DNA from: Dyadobacter tibetensis Y620-1 | GTDB lineage: Bacteria; Bacteroidota; Bacteroidia; Cytophagales; Spirosomataceae | Direction: 5' to 3' | Assembly (NCBI RefSeq): GCF_000566685.1 | Contig: NZ_AZQN01000006.1 | Location: 124,001 to 188,000 of the forward strand | Length of the DNA stretch: 64,000 bases | In this document: in pieces, positions 27,800 to 37,293 of the stretch | Layout: each line of letters opens with the position of its first letter | How positions within the stretch are numbered: position 1 is the stretch's first letter | Translations under genes and position numbers: made by a program | The notes under the pieces: model-generated | The model's input: the letters and a program-made list of their open reading frames with translations, nothing else | What the model was told of the DNA's origin: nothing | Databases searched by the model: none

Positions 27800-28357
27800 A
27801 TGTCACGCATAGGAAATAAAGTAATAATTTTACCGGCTGGTGTATCTGCAAATGTTGCAGCTGACAATGTAGTATCGGTAAAAGGCCCTAAGGGCACGCT
27901 GACGCAGGCGGTGGACTCAGACATGATTGTGGAAGTAGAAGGCACTGAACTTACAGTGAAGCGCCCTACTGAGCAAAAGCGTCATAAAGCACTCCATGGC
28001 CTGTATCGTTCTCTAATCAACAATATGGTGATTGGAGTTGATCAGGGATATAAAAAGGAATTGGAGCTTGTAGGGGTAGGTTACAAAGCTACTTCAGCCA
28101 ATAATGTGCTGGAGTTGCAGTTGGGTTACTCTCATAATATCTTCATGGCCATTCCAGTAGAAATCAAGGTTACTACAACAATGGATAAAGGTCAGAATCC
28201 TAAGGTTATTCTCGAAGGAATTGATAAAGAATTGATCGGTTCTGTAGCTGCTAAGATAAAGTCTCTGCGTAAGGTGGAACCCTACAAAGGAAAAGGTATT
28301 CGCTTTGTTGGTGAAGTGGTTCGTAGAAAAGCTGGTAAGTCAGCCGCTAAGAAATAG
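27800..28357 (+). CDS. rplF: 50S ribosomal protein L6
   Basis: uL6, 185 residues, two repeated domains near the sarcin-ricin loop. MSRIGNKVIILPAGV start and the signature VEPYKGKGIRFVGEVVRRKAGK are conserved. 50 bases to rplR. Confidence 0.98.
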   Translation: MSRIGNKVIILPAGVSANVAADNVVSVKGPKGTLTQAVDSDMIVEVEGTELTVKRPTEQKRHKALHGLYRSLINNMVIGVDQGYKKELELVGVGYKATSANNVLELQLGYSHNIFMAIPVEIKVTTTMDKGQNPKVILEGIDKELIGSVAAKIKSLRKVEPYKGKGIRFVGEVVRRKAGKSAAKK

Positions 28358-28407
28358 TGCGTAGCCACGGAATTTAGTTTAATAACAAAGATTAGAAAAA
28401 GTAAAAA

Positions 28408-28761
28408 ATGGCTACGACAAAATTAGATAGAAGACAGCGCCTTAAACTTCACATTCGCAAGCGTGTGAAGGGAAGCGCGGAACGTCCCAGATTATCGGTG
28501 TTTCGTTCTAATACAGCAATCTATGCACAAGTAATTGACGATGTGAGAGGGGTAACCCTAGCGAGTGCATCTTCACACGACCTTGGAGAAAAGAGAACCA
28601 GCACCAACCTTGGTGTTGCTCTTGAGGTAGGTAAGAAGATTGCCCTTAAGGCTCAGGAAGCAGGTATCTCCGCGGTGGTTTTCGACCGTAACGGATATTT
28701 GTACCATGGTAAAGTAAAAGCATTGGCCGAAGGAGCTCGCGAGGGTGGCCTGAAATTCTAA
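28408..28761 (+). CDS. rplR: 50S ribosomal protein L18
   Basis: uL18, 117 residues, 5S rRNA binder. [20 protein letters not shown] and [29 protein letters not shown] end are canonical. 14 bases to rpsE. Confidence 0.98.
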   Translation: MATTKLDRRQRLKLHIRKRVKGSAERPRLSVFRSNTAIYAQVIDDVRGVTLASASSHDLGEKRTSTNLGVALEVGKKIALKAQEAGISAVVFDRNGYLYHGKVKALAEGAREGGLKF

Positions 28762-28775
28762 GAATAACCAATTCT

Positions 28776-29291
28776 ATGTCTACAAATACAAGACCTTCAA
28801 AGGTTAACGAATCAGATCTGAAAGAGCGCGTTGTAGCGATCAATCGGGTTGCAAAAGTGGTAAAAGGTGGTCGTCGTTTTAGCTTTTCTGCCATTGTGGT
28901 AGTGGGTGACGGCCAGGGTGTAGTAGGTTATGGCCTAGGAAAAGCCAATGAGGTTACTGACGCCATCGCCAAGGGTATCGACGACGCTAAGAAAAACCTG
29001 ATCCAGATCCCTATGCTGAAGAACACTGTTCCTCATGCTATGGAAGGAAAATACAGTGGTGGATTTGTACTGATTAAGCCAGCTGCTCCTGGTACAGGTG
29101 TACTTGCCGGTGGCCCGATGAGAGCCGTTTTGGAAAGTGCGGGTATCAAAGATGTATTGGCTAAGTCGAAGGGTTCTTCGAACCCCCACAATGTAATAAA
29201 GGCTACCATTGATGCGCTTCTTAAAATGAGAGCTCCGCATCAAGTTGCTTTTCAGCGTGGTGTTAAACTGGATAAAGTGTTTAATGGTTAA
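28776..29291 (+). CDS. rpsE: 30S ribosomal protein S5
   Basis: uS5, 171 residues, mRNA entry site and fidelity. The S5 N-domain signature ([19 protein letters not shown]) is intact and the C-terminal domain ends [10 protein letters not shown]. 33 bases to rpmD. Confidence 0.98.
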   Translation: MSTNTRPSKVNESDLKERVVAINRVAKVVKGGRRFSFSAIVVVGDGQGVVGYGLGKANEVTDAIAKGIDDAKKNLIQIPMLKNTVPHAMEGKYSGGFVLIKPAAPGTGVLAGGPMRAVLESAGIKDVLAKSKGSSNPHNVIKATIDALLKMRAPHQVAFQRGVKLDKVFNG

Positions 29292-29324
29292 TCCGTCTCG
29301 GATAACCTATATCTGAAAGTAACT

Positions 29325-29504
29325 ATGTCAAAAGTACGTATTACCCAAGTTAAAAGTGCGATCGATCGCCCAGAAAGACAAAAACTTACCATTAAGGCCC
29401 TTGGTCTTGGTAAACTGAACAGATCGGTTGAAAAAGAAAATAGCGACGCCATTGCGGGCATGATCCGTAAGGTTAGCCATTTGGTTAAAGTGGAAGCAAT
29501 TTAA
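29325..29504 (+). CDS. rpmD: 50S ribosomal protein L30
   Basis: uL30, 59 residues, found by translating the gap between rpsE and rplO. It starts MSKVRITQVKSAIDRPERQK and contains TIKALGLGKLNRSVEKE and the DAIAGMIRKVSHLVKV end typical of L30. 14 bases to rplO. Confidence 0.96.
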   Translation: MSKVRITQVKSAIDRPERQKLTIKALGLGKLNRSVEKENSDAIAGMIRKVSHLVKVEAI

Positions 29505-29518
29505 TAGATACTAATAGT

Positions 29519-29965
29519 ATGAATCTTAGTTCTTTAAAACCTGCTGCGGGATCTGTAAAAGTCGGAAAACGTGTAGGTCGTGGTCAGGGATCCGGAAAAG
29601 GAGGAACTGCTGCCCGCGGTCATAATGGAGCTCAGTCCCGCTCTGGTTATAGCCGTAAACTGGGCTTTGAAGGTGGCCAGATGCCCCTTCAGAGACGTTT
29701 GCCCAAGTTTGGTTTCAATAACATCAACCGGGTTGAGTATAAGGCTTTGAACCTGGATGCTATCCAGGCACTAGCCGACAAGGTAAATGCTAACGTCATT
29801 ACCGTGGACATGATCCGCGAGAATGGATTGGCAGCCAAAAAAGACCTTGTCAAAATTCTTGGTCGTGGTGAAATATCCGCTTCTATCGAGGTTCAAGCGC
29901 ATGGCTTTTCTGCTACTGCTATTGAAGCGATTGAAAAAGCAGGAGGTAAAGCGGTTAAACTATAA
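29519..29965 (+). CDS. rplO: 50S ribosomal protein L15
   Basis: uL15, 148 residues, late-assembly protein with a Gly-rich N-terminal arm (KRVGRGQGSGKGGTAARGHNG) and a C-terminal globular domain (ILGRGEISASIEVQAHGFSA). A 57-base gap with a UUCG-capped hairpin separates it from secY. Confidence 0.98.
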   Translation: MNLSSLKPAAGSVKVGKRVGRGQGSGKGGTAARGHNGAQSRSGYSRKLGFEGGQMPLQRRLPKFGFNNINRVEYKALNLDAIQALADKVNANVITVDMIRENGLAAKKDLVKILGRGEISASIEVQAHGFSATAIEAIEKAGGKAVKL

Positions 29966-29970
29966 CGAAT

Positions 29971-30000
29971 TCGAACAGGCCAACTTCGGTTGGCTCTCGA
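29971..30000 (+). promoter_or_regulatory. UUCG-tetraloop stem-loop between rplO and secY
   Basis: GCCAAC (29979-29984), TTCG, GTTGGC (29989-29994), with an outer TCGA/TCGA pairing (29971-29974 with 29997-30000). The C(UUCG)G cap is an extra-stable tetraloop. No U-run follows, so an mRNA-processing or stability role is more likely than termination. Confidence 0.5.
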
Positions 30001-30022
30001 AAGGCAAATGTAAGCCCAGAAC

Positions 30023-31336
30023 ATGAAAAGATTTTTTGAAACCATACAACATATATTTTCAATAGAGGAGTTGAGAACTCGTATTCTCAACACTCTGTTG
30101 TTTATAACAATCTTCAGATTAGGGTCTTATGTAGCGTTGCCTGGTGTTGAACCCGATCAATTAAACGTATCGACCCAAGGTTTACTGGGTTTGTTAGATA
30201 CTTTTCTGGGTGGAGCCTTTAGCAAGGCCTCCATTTTTGCGTTGGGTATTATGCCCTATATCTCTGCTTCCATTGCCATTCAGCTGTTGACTATGGCCCT
30301 GCCATACTTCCAGAAAATGCAGAAGGAAGGGGAGTCGGGACGTAAAAAACTCAATCAGATTACCAGGGTATTGACCATCATCGTTACCCTGGTACAGGGA
30401 ACAGCCTACCTGAATACTACCGTGCCCGACGAGGCCCTGTTAGTATCCAGAAGTTTGTTCTCGATTTCCTCGGTATTCATCCTGACAGCCGGTACCATGT
30501 TCTGCATGTGGCTTGGGGAGCGGATCACCGATAAAGGAATCGGAAATGGTATCTCGATGTTGATTATGATTGGAATCGTTTCACGTTTCCCCGGGGCGAT
30601 TTACAAAGAAGTCGTTTCTAGAGGTAGTGGGCAAATCTTGCTGACAGTTCTGGAAATGGTAGCGCTGTATTTCGTGATTATGGGGGCGGTGATGCTTACG
30701 CAGGCAGTACGTCGGATTCCAATCCAGTATGCCAAACAAGTGGTAGGCAACCGGGTAATGGGTGGCCAACGCCAGTATCTGCCGCTTAAGCTGAATGCAG
30801 CGGGTGTTATGCCCATCATATTTGCACAGGCCTTGATGTTTATCCCTTCATTGGGAGCCTCGTACTTCGCCGATAAAAGCGATTTTGCGAGTAACGTTGC
30901 GACGATATTTGCCAACTATACCACCTGGCAATACAACTTGTTATTTGCGGTATTAATTATCGTATTTACATTTTTCTACACGGCCATTTCAGTCAATCCG
31001 CAACAGATCGCAGATGATATGAAACGTGGTGGTGGTTTTATACCCGGTATCAAACCTGGACAGCAGACCTCGGAATATATCAGCTCTATCTTAGATCGGA
31101 TAACTTTCCCAGGCTCTATTATGCTGGCTTTGGTGGCCATCTTGCCGGCTTTTGCAAGTCTGTTGGGTGTGAACAGTGAGTTTGCACAATTCTTTGGAGG
31201 TACCTCTCTACTCATCATGGTAGGGGTGGTATTGGACACCTTACAGCAAATTGAAAGCTATCTGTTGATGCGCCGCTACGAAGGCCTGATGAAGTCAGGT
31301 CGGGTTACAGGGAGAGCCGAAAGTCTAGCAATTTAA
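30023..31336 (+). CDS. secY: Protein translocase subunit SecY
   Basis: 437-residue channel-forming subunit of the SecYEG translocon with ten hydrophobic segments. Typical segments: the plug/TM2 region GIMPYISASIAIQLLTM, GIGNGISMLIMIGI and the cytosolic loop NPQQIADDMKRGGGFIPGIKPG. Located at the end of the spc block as usual, 2 bases before map, suggesting coupled translation. Confidence 0.98.
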   Translation: MKRFFETIQHIFSIEELRTRILNTLLFITIFRLGSYVALPGVEPDQLNVSTQGLLGLLDTFLGGAFSKASIFALGIMPYISASIAIQLLTMALPYFQKMQKEGESGRKKLNQITRVLTIIVTLVQGTAYLNTTVPDEALLVSRSLFSISSVFILTAGTMFCMWLGERITDKGIGNGISMLIMIGIVSRFPGAIYKEVVSRGSGQILLTVLEMVALYFVIMGAVMLTQAVRRIPIQYAKQVVGNRVMGGQRQYLPLKLNAAGVMPIIFAQALMFIPSLGASYFADKSDFASNVATIFANYTTWQYNLLFAVLIIVFTFFYTAISVNPQQIADDMKRGGGFIPGIKPGQQTSEYISSILDRITFPGSIMLALVAILPAFASLLGVNSEFAQFFGGTSLLIMVGVVLDTLQQIESYLLMRRYEGLMKSGRVTGRAESLAI

Positions 31337-31338
31337 TA

Positions 31339-32139
31339 ATGATATACCTCAAAACAGAAGAGGAGATTGACCTGATAAAGCTGAGTGCTCAGGTATTGGG
31401 AAAGGCACATGCCGAAGTAGCTAGCTGGGTTAAGCCAGGTGTTACAACCCAAAAACTGGATAGCATTGCCGAGTCGTTTATCCGGGATAATGGTGGAATA
31501 CCTTCCTTTAAAGGTTTCAACGGTTTCCCAGCCTCACTTTGTATCTCCGCCAATGAGGTGGTAGTTCATGGGTTCCCCAGTAGCTATGAGTTAAGAGACG
31601 GAGATATATTGTCTGTAGATTGTGGCGTTAAACTGAATGGTTTTCATAGCGACAGTGCATATACCTACCCGGTAGGTGAAGTGAGCCAGGAAGTAAAAGA
31701 TCTGTTGGTAGCTACTAAAATGTCCCTTTACAAGGGAATCGCAGAGGCTAGCGATGGAATGCGAATGGGTGATGTTGGTTTTGCTATTCAGAATTTCGTT
31801 GAACAAAGAGGTTATAGTGTGGTCAGGGAACTGGTAGGCCACGGAATAGGAAGAAGCTTACACGAAGCCCCTGAAGTGCCCAATTATGGGAAGCGGGGCA
31901 AGGGCATCAAACTCAAAGAAGGGATGGTACTGGCCATAGAGCCTATGATCAACCTGGGAACCAAAGGAGTGGTGCAGGAGCGGGACGGGTGGACTATTCG
32001 TACTGGCGATCGTAAACCTTCGGCTCATTTCGAACATACCGTGGTCGTGCGTAAAGGCAAGGCCGAGATCCTGACAACATTTGACTACATAGAACAAGTA
32101 ACGGCCAATACCAGCCTAATGGTTGCAGTGGAGCAATAA
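31339..32139 (+). CDS. map: Methionine aminopeptidase, type I
   Basis: 266-residue dinuclear-metal enzyme removing N-terminal Met from nascent proteins. Metal-ligand regions are visible: [17 protein letters not shown] (two Asp), [12 protein letters not shown] (His), AIEPM (Glu) and FEHTVVV (Glu). Sits between secY and infA, the common order in Gram-positive and Bacteroidota genomes. Confidence 0.97.
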   Translation: MIYLKTEEEIDLIKLSAQVLGKAHAEVASWVKPGVTTQKLDSIAESFIRDNGGIPSFKGFNGFPASLCISANEVVVHGFPSSYELRDGDILSVDCGVKLNGFHSDSAYTYPVGEVSQEVKDLLVATKMSLYKGIAEASDGMRMGDVGFAIQNFVEQRGYSVVRELVGHGIGRSLHEAPEVPNYGKRGKGIKLKEGMVLAIEPMINLGTKGVVQERDGWTIRTGDRKPSAHFEHTVVVRKGKAEILTTFDYIEQVTANTSLMVAVEQ

Positions 32140-32147
32140 ATTTACGA

Positions 32148-32366
32148 ATGGCAAAACAAGCATCAATCGAACAAGACGGAGTAATAATCGAAGCTCTGTC
32201 AAATGCAATGTTTCGTGTGGAATTAGAAAATAAGCACGAAGTAATCGCACACATATCAGGTAAAATGAGGATGCACTACATCAAAATCTTACCCGGTGAC
32301 AGAGTAAAGTTGGAAATGTCGCCTTACGACTTATCGAAAGCAAGAATCGTTTATCGATATAAATAG
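32148..32366 (+). CDS. infA: Translation initiation factor IF-1
   Basis: 72-residue S1/OB-fold protein that blocks the A site during initiation: [34 protein letters not shown] and [11 protein letters not shown]. 8 bases after map and 38 before rpmJ. Confidence 0.98.
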   Translation: MAKQASIEQDGVIIEALSNAMFRVELENKHEVIAHISGKMRMHYIKILPGDRVKLEMSPYDLSKARIVYRYK

Positions 32367-32404
32367 GGCTTTAGTTTAGTGAACAACACATAAGGTCAAT
32401 AAAG

Positions 32405-32521
32405 ATGAAAGTTAAAGCATCAGTTAAAAAGCGCAGTGTAGACTGCAAGGTAATTCGCCGAAAGGGAAAGATTTATGTGATAAACAAAAAGAATCCTCGG
32501 TATAAACAAAGACAAGGTTAA
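32405..32521 (+). CDS. rpmJ: 50S ribosomal protein L36 (zinc-free form)
   Basis: bL36, 38 residues, read directly from the sequence: [20 protein letters not shown] start and RYKQRQG end. Of the four zinc ligands of the usual form only one Cys (residue 14) remains; the others are Ser/Arg, Asn and Tyr, so it is a C-minus type that should not bind zinc. 5 bases to rpsM. Confidence 0.96.
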   Translation: MKVKASVKKRSVDCKVIRRKGKIYVINKKNPRYKQRQG

Positions 32522-32526
32522 AAATT

Positions 32527-32904
32527 ATGGCACGTATTTCTGGAGTTGATATTCCCGACCGCAAAAGGGGTGAGATCTCGCTAACTTATATTTTTGGTAT
32601 TGGCCGTAGTTCGGCCAAGAAAATCCTGGACAAAGCTGGCGTTGACGTTAATAAGAAAGTGATTGATTGGTCAGACGATGAGTCTGGTGCAGTTCGCTCG
32701 GTAATCGCAGGTGAATTTAAGGTAGAAGGTGCACTTAAGTCGGAGGTACAGCTTAGCATTAAGCGCCTGATGGACATTGCATGTTATCGTGGTCTTCGTC
32801 ATCGTAAGGGATTGCCATTGCGTGGTCAGCGGACTAAGAACAACTCACGTACTCGTAAGGGTAAGCGCAAAACAATCGCGAACAAGAAAAAGGCTACTAA
32901 ATAA
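32527..32904 (+). CDS. rpsM: 30S ribosomal protein S13
   Basis: uS13, 125 residues, inter-subunit bridges and P-site tRNA contact. [20 protein letters not shown] start and [24 protein letters not shown] basic end are canonical. 43 bases to rpsK. Confidence 0.98.
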   Translation: MARISGVDIPDRKRGEISLTYIFGIGRSSAKKILDKAGVDVNKKVIDWSDDESGAVRSVIAGEFKVEGALKSEVQLSIKRLMDIACYRGLRHRKGLPLRGQRTKNNSRTRKGKRKTIANKKKATK

Positions 32905-32947
32905 ACAATGAGCGGTGTCGTAATGGCACACCTTATTTTCAAAAGCA

Positions 32948-33343
32948 ATGGCACAAAATAAAAGAAAAGACAAAGCTAAGAAAAGAGTTGTTGTAGTAGA
33001 GCCGGTGGGACAAGTTCACATCAGGGCTTCTTTTAACAACATCATCATTTCTATTACTAACTTGAACGGACAGGTAATTTCCTGGGGTTCTGCTGGTAAA
33101 ATGGGTTTCCGCGGTTCTAAGAAGAACACCCCTTACGCAGCGCAAACTGCAGCCTCCAGCGCTGCACAGGTCGCTTTCGACCTTGGAATGCGTAAGGCTG
33201 AAGTGTTCGTAAAAGGACCAGGATCAGGACGTGAGTCTGCTATCCGTACCATTCAGAATTCCGGAATCGAAGTTACTGTGATTCGCGATATTACTCCACT
33301 TCCGCACAACGGATGTCGTCCTCCAAAACGTCGTAGAGTATAA
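32948..33343 (+). CDS. rpsK: 30S ribosomal protein S11
   Basis: uS11, 131 residues, platform protein near the E site. [20 protein letters not shown] and the end [19 protein letters not shown] are standard. A 94-base gap with a small GC stem (33350-33367) separates it from rpsD. Confidence 0.98.
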   Translation: MAQNKRKDKAKKRVVVVEPVGQVHIRASFNNIIISITNLNGQVISWGSAGKMGFRGSKKNTPYAAQTAASSAAQVAFDLGMRKAEVFVKGPGSGRESAIRTIQNSGIEVTVIRDITPLPHNGCRPPKRRRV

Positions 33344-33437
33344 GTACCCTATTGCCCTCGGGCAATACCCATTCGTAATTTGGACACTGGGGTTACAGAA
33401 TGGTAAATTTTTTAAAATTAGTTAACAAAAGTTTTTA

Positions 33438-34043
33438 ATGGCACGTTACACAGGTCCCAAAACCAAGATTGCAAGACGTTACGGAGAACCCATCATGGGT
33501 CCCAGCAAGGCGCTTGCAAAGAAGAATTATCCTCCCGGCGTTCACGGAAAAGGTCGCAGACCTAAGAAGTCGGAATATGCTTTACAGTTGATGGAAAAGC
33601 AAAAGGTTAAATTTATTTACGGTATTCTTGAAAGACAATTCCGTAATCTATTCGAAAAAGCTTCTGTAAAAGAGGGTATCACTGGTGAAAACCTACTCAG
33701 ATATTGCGAAGCTCGTCTGGATAATACTGTTTACCGTTTGGGTATAGCGCCAACCCGTCGTGCTGCACGTCAGTTGGTATCGCATAAGCACATTTTGGTA
33801 GATGGAGAGATCGTTAATATCCCTTCTTACTCCCTACGTCCTGGTCAGGTAGTGACCGTTCGTGAGAAATCAAAGTCCTTGGAAGCCATTTCAGATAGCC
33901 TATCTGGACATAGCGCAAGAGGCTTCAACTGGTTGGAGTGGGATGGTTCGCAATTGAGTGGTAAGTTTGTAACGTTCCCAGAACGTGACCAAATACCGGA
34001 GAACATCAACGAACAATTGATCGTTGAATTGTACTCTAAATAA
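33438..34043 (+). CDS. rpsD: 30S ribosomal protein S4
   Basis: uS4, 201 residues, 16S assembly initiator and, in E. coli, translational repressor of the alpha operon. [19 protein letters not shown] start and the S4 RNA-binding domain ([36 protein letters not shown]) are conserved. The 128-base gap after it holds a strong stem-loop and a 14-bp palindrome. Confidence 0.98.
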   Translation: MARYTGPKTKIARRYGEPIMGPSKALAKKNYPPGVHGKGRRPKKSEYALQLMEKQKVKFIYGILERQFRNLFEKASVKEGITGENLLRYCEARLDNTVYRLGIAPTRRAARQLVSHKHILVDGEIVNIPSYSLRPGQVVTVREKSKSLEAISDSLSGHSARGFNWLEWDGSQLSGKFVTFPERDQIPENINEQLIVELYSK

Positions 34044-34058
34044 CAATCTTCATTACAT

Positions 34059-34118
34059 TAGCACGTTACTGTTCGGTAACGTGCTATTGGCCGGTAACGG
34101 TTATTTTGCGATCGCAAA
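34059..34118 (+). promoter_or_regulatory. Structured rpsD-rpoA intergenic region
   Basis: An 11-bp perfect stem (TAGCACGTTAC, 34059-34069; GTAACGTGCTA, 34076-34086) with a 6-base loop is followed by a 14-bp perfect palindrome TTTGCGATCGCAAA (34105-34118). GGTAAC recurs three times. It may attenuate, process or restart transcription before rpoA. No T-run follows the stem, so it is not a classic terminator. Confidence 0.5.
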
Positions 34119-34171
34119 GGTAACGGTAGCGTGATCAACTATCATTTACTACTATAAAAGGAGCAAAGACT

Positions 34172-35161
34172 ATGTCAATATTAGCTTTCCAAATGCCTGA
34201 TAAGGTCGTCATGGAAAAAGCAGACGACTTTCATGGGTTGTTTGAGTTTAAGCCTTTAGAGAAAGGATACGGCGTAACGATAGGAAATGCGTTGCGTAGA
34301 ATACTACTTTCATCTTTAGAAGGCTATGCCATAACGAGTGTGAAGTTCCCTGGTGTGCTTCACGAGTTTTCTTCAATTGAAGGTATTGTAGAGGATGTTA
34401 CGGAAATCATCCTGAACCTCAAGCAGGTTCGTTTTAAAAAAGTTTCAGATTTGAACGAAAGCCGTATCGTTGTTAACCTTAAAAATGTCTCTGTCATTAC
34501 GGCTGGTGATATTGGTAAGTTTACCAACACTTACGAAGTGTTGAATCCTGATCTTGTAATTTGCCATATCGACGACAATAAGGAGTTCGAAATGGAACTG
34601 TTGTTGGACAAAGGTAGAGGCTATATTCCTGCGGATGAGCCTAGGGCGAATGAACTTCCCTTTGGTTATATTGCCGTAGATTCCATATATACTCCGATCA
34701 AAAATGTAAAATACAGTGTGGAAAACACACGTGTAGAACAGCGGACCGATTATGAGCGCCTATTGATCGATATCCAAACCGATGGTTCTATCCATCCCGA
34801 GGATGCCTTGAAGGGTGCCGCCAATATATTGATCCAACACTTTATGCTATTCTCAGATCAGACTATGACCTTTGAAAAGCAGAAAGCGGAAGAAGATAAT
34901 CAAGTAGACGAAGAGATGTTGCGCATGCGGAAACTCCTTAAAACTTCCTTGTCGGAGTTGGATCTTTCTGTTCGTGCTTACAACTGTCTGAAATCTGCCG
35001 ATGTTAAATCATTAGGAGATTTGGTACGACTTGAAATTTCGGACATGATGAAGTTCCGTAATTTTGGTAAAAAGTCGCTTACCGAGTTGGAGCAACTTGT
35101 TGCTGATAAACAACTCACATTTGGAATGGACGTCGCCAAATATCGGTTAGACGAAGAGTAA
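34172..35161 (+). CDS. rpoA: RNA polymerase alpha subunit
   Basis: 329 residues. The N-terminal dimerisation domain ([22 protein letters not shown]) nucleates polymerase assembly; after a linker the C-terminal domain ([17 protein letters not shown]) contacts activators and UP elements. A good Shine-Dalgarno-like AAAGGAG lies at 34157-34163, 8 bases before the ATG, unusual in a lineage that mostly does without. Followed by rplQ after 75 bases. Confidence 0.98.
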   Translation: MSILAFQMPDKVVMEKADDFHGLFEFKPLEKGYGVTIGNALRRILLSSLEGYAITSVKFPGVLHEFSSIEGIVEDVTEIILNLKQVRFKKVSDLNESRIVVNLKNVSVITAGDIGKFTNTYEVLNPDLVICHIDDNKEFEMELLLDKGRGYIPADEPRANELPFGYIAVDSIYTPIKNVKYSVENTRVEQRTDYERLLIDIQTDGSIHPEDALKGAANILIQHFMLFSDQTMTFEKQKAEEDNQVDEEMLRMRKLLKTSLSELDLSVRAYNCLKSADVKSLGDLVRLEISDMMKFRNFGKKSLTELEQLVADKQLTFGMDVAKYRLDEE

Positions 35162-35236
35162 AATAGTAATTCCATAATCAGTATGTATTCTGAAGCGCGT
35201 AGGTACGCTGCTCGAAGCAACTAAACAATAAACAAA

Positions 35237-35983
35237 ATGAGACACGGTAAGAAACATAATCACTTAGGAAGAACGGCATCTCACCGCAAGGCGATGTTAT
35301 CAAACATGGCTTCTTCGCTGATTATCCACAAAAGAATTGAAACTACTTTGGCAAAAGCCAAAGAACTAAGAGGTTATGTAGAGCCTTTGCTTACAAAAGC
35401 CAAGGATGATACCACCCACAACAGAAGGGTTGTATTCTCTTACTTGAACGATAAAGAGTCGGTAAAAGAACTTTTTGGTAACGTTTCTGACAAAATCGCC
35501 AACCGTCCCGGTGGTTATACCCGCATCATTAAACTAGGCAACCGTCTGGGTGATGCTGCTGAAGTAGCCTTGATCGAATTGGTCGACTTCAACGATGCAC
35601 TTCTTCTTGCGAACGCTGACAAACCTGCCAAAACACGTCGTAGCCGCCGTGGTGGTAAGAAGTCGGAAGATACTGCCGCTGCTGCTCCTGCTGCTAGCGA
35701 AGTAGTCGCCGAAGGTGATGACTTGAAGAAAATCGAAGGGGTTGGTCCAAAGATCGCCGATATTCTAGCGGAAGGTGGCATCGCTACTTACGCTCAGTTG
35801 GCAGCAGCCACTCCCGAAGCGATTCAGGAATTGCTTGAAAAAGCAGGTCCTCAGTTCAATACCCATAGTCCTGCTACCTGGCCTGCTCAGGCTCAGCTTG
35901 CGGCCGATGGTAAATGGGATGAGTTGAAAAAGTTGCAAGATGAACTTGATGGTGGACGTGAAACGGATGCTGCAAGTGAATAA
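35237..35983 (+). CDS. rplQ: 50S ribosomal protein L17 fused to a C-terminal helix-hairpin-helix domain
   Basis: bL17 occupies residues 1-~125 ([40 protein letters not shown]). A basic linker ([13 protein letters not shown]) and an Ala-rich stretch lead to ~95 extra residues, giving 248 in all against 127 in E. coli. The extension contains [20 protein letters not shown], a helix-hairpin-helix motif, followed by [20 protein letters not shown] as in stand-alone Bacteroidota HhH proteins. L17 sits by the tunnel exit, so the extra domain may reach solvent and bind nucleic acid or protein; its role is unknown. Frame, base composition and stop are continuous; it ends before the terminator at 36016. 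Confidence 0.95.
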   Translation: MRHGKKHNHLGRTASHRKAMLSNMASSLIIHKRIETTLAKAKELRGYVEPLLTKAKDDTTHNRRVVFSYLNDKESVKELFGNVSDKIANRPGGYTRIIKLGNRLGDAAEVALIELVDFNDALLLANADKPAKTRRSRRGGKKSEDTAAAAPAASEVVAEGDDLKKIEGVGPKIADILAEGGIATYAQLAAATPEAIQELLEKAGPQFNTHSPATWPAQAQLAADGKWDELKKLQDELDGGRETDAASE

Positions 35984-36015
35984 TATATATTGCAAAATGA
36001 AAATTTAGTAGTATT

Positions 36016-36048
36016 AAGGGGTTAGACGTTGTCGTTTAACCCCTTTTT
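36016..36048 (+). terminator. Terminator of the alpha operon (after rplQ)
   Basis: Arms AAGGGGTTA (36016-36024) and TAACCCCTT (36037-36045) with a trailing T-run, 33 bases past the rplQ stop. Confidence 0.9.
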
Positions 36049-36061
36049 ATGGCTAATTTTT

Positions 36062-36069
36062 TAATTTTG
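36062..36069 (+). promoter_or_regulatory. Candidate -7 box of carA
   Basis: TAATTTTG, 83 bases before the carA ATG and just after the rplQ terminator; no good -33 box at the right spacing. Confidence 0.45.
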
Positions 36070-36151
36070 CCACTGGAATTAAACCGAAATGGCCGAAGGA
36101 TGGTTATGATATCGGCACAAATTAACCAATAGTATAAATATAGAATCAAAT

Positions 36152-37252
36152 ATGGGTCACAAGAAAGAGGCATTGCTTTTGTTGGAAGATGGAACGGCTT
36201 ACAGAGGGTTAGCGCTGGGGATTGACGGCACCACCGGAGGTGAGCTTTGCTTCAATACCGGCATGACCGGCTACCAGGAGATCTATACCGATCCGTCGTA
36301 CTACGGTCAGATTATCGTCAATACCAACTCTCATATCGGTAATTATGGGGTGCAGCTGGAAGACGAGGAAGAGTCGGGGTCGGTAAAAATCAAAGGGATG
36401 GTATGTAATACTTTCTCACAGGTTTACTCCCGTGATACGGCAGATTTTTCCCTTCAAGAGTATTTTGAAAGGGCTAAAATTGTAGGAATAAGCAATGTCG
36501 ATACCCGGCATATTGTGCGTCATGTTCGTCAAAAAGGAGTGATGAATGCAATCATTTCCTCTGAAATTCTTGACGAGGCAGCCCTAATGGAAGAATTGAA
36601 AAAGGTCCCTTCCATGGAAGGATTAGAGCTATCCTCCGAAGTGACAACCTCTGAGCCTTATTTTATGGGCAATGAAGGTAACAGCCGCTATCGGATTGCT
36701 GTTATGGATTATGGGATAAAGAAAAGCATTTTAAGTAACCTTACCCAACGCGGGTGTTATTGTAAGGTCTTCCCGGCCCGAACCTCTTTTGAAGAGGTGA
36801 TGCAGTGGAACCCTGACGGTTTCTTTATCTCTAACGGTCCTGGGGATCCTGCATCGATGGGTTATGCAGTAGAAAATGTGACGAAAATGGTGGCGACCAA
36901 AAAGCCTGTCTTTGGTATTTGTCTGGGACATCAGCTACTAGCCCTTTCCAGCGGTATCAGCACTTATAAGATGCATCATGGTCATAGGGGGCTTAACCAC
37001 CCTGTAAAGAACCTACAAACGGGCCTATGCGAGATCACCAGTCAGAATCATGGTTTTGCCGTGAATCCAGAGGAGATCAGCAGTCATCCCAATGTGGAGA
37101 TCACGCATGTTAACCTGAACGATAAAACAATAGAAGGTATTCGCAGAAAGGACTATCCAGCCTTTTCGGTGCAATACCACCCCGAGGCCTCGCCCGGGCC
37201 GCACGACTCGCGCTATCTGTTCGATCAGTTTACAGCGCTTCTCAACGCTTAA
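36152..37252 (+). CDS. carA: Carbamoyl-phosphate synthase small subunit (glutamine amidotransferase)
   Basis: 366 residues. It supplies ammonia from glutamine to CarB for carbamoyl phosphate, precursor of arginine and pyrimidines. N-terminal CPSase_sm domain (GELCFNTGMTGYQEIYTDPSY), then a class-I amidotransferase domain with nucleophile Cys257 in FGICLGHQLL and His343/Glu345 in QYHPEAS. carB is not in the window. Placement right after rplQ is a known Bacteroidota synteny. It has its own promoter-like box and terminator. Confidence 0.97.
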   Translation: MGHKKEALLLLEDGTAYRGLALGIDGTTGGELCFNTGMTGYQEIYTDPSYYGQIIVNTNSHIGNYGVQLEDEEESGSVKIKGMVCNTFSQVYSRDTADFSLQEYFERAKIVGISNVDTRHIVRHVRQKGVMNAIISSEILDEAALMEELKKVPSMEGLELSSEVTTSEPYFMGNEGNSRYRIAVMDYGIKKSILSNLTQRGCYCKVFPARTSFEEVMQWNPDGFFISNGPGDPASMGYAVENVTKMVATKKPVFGICLGHQLLALSSGISTYKMHHGHRGLNHPVKNLQTGLCEITSQNHGFAVNPEEISSHPNVEITHVNLNDKTIEGIRRKDYPAFSVQYHPEASPGPHDSRYLFDQFTALLNA

Positions 37253-37262
37253 TACGATCTCG

Positions 37263-37293
37263 TCCCTGCCGGTTCCGGCAGGGATTTTTTTTT
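37263..37293 (+). terminator. Intrinsic terminator after carA
   Basis: 10-bp arms TCCCTGCCGG (37263-37272) and CCGGCAGGGA (37275-37284) followed by nine T. Confidence 0.92.
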
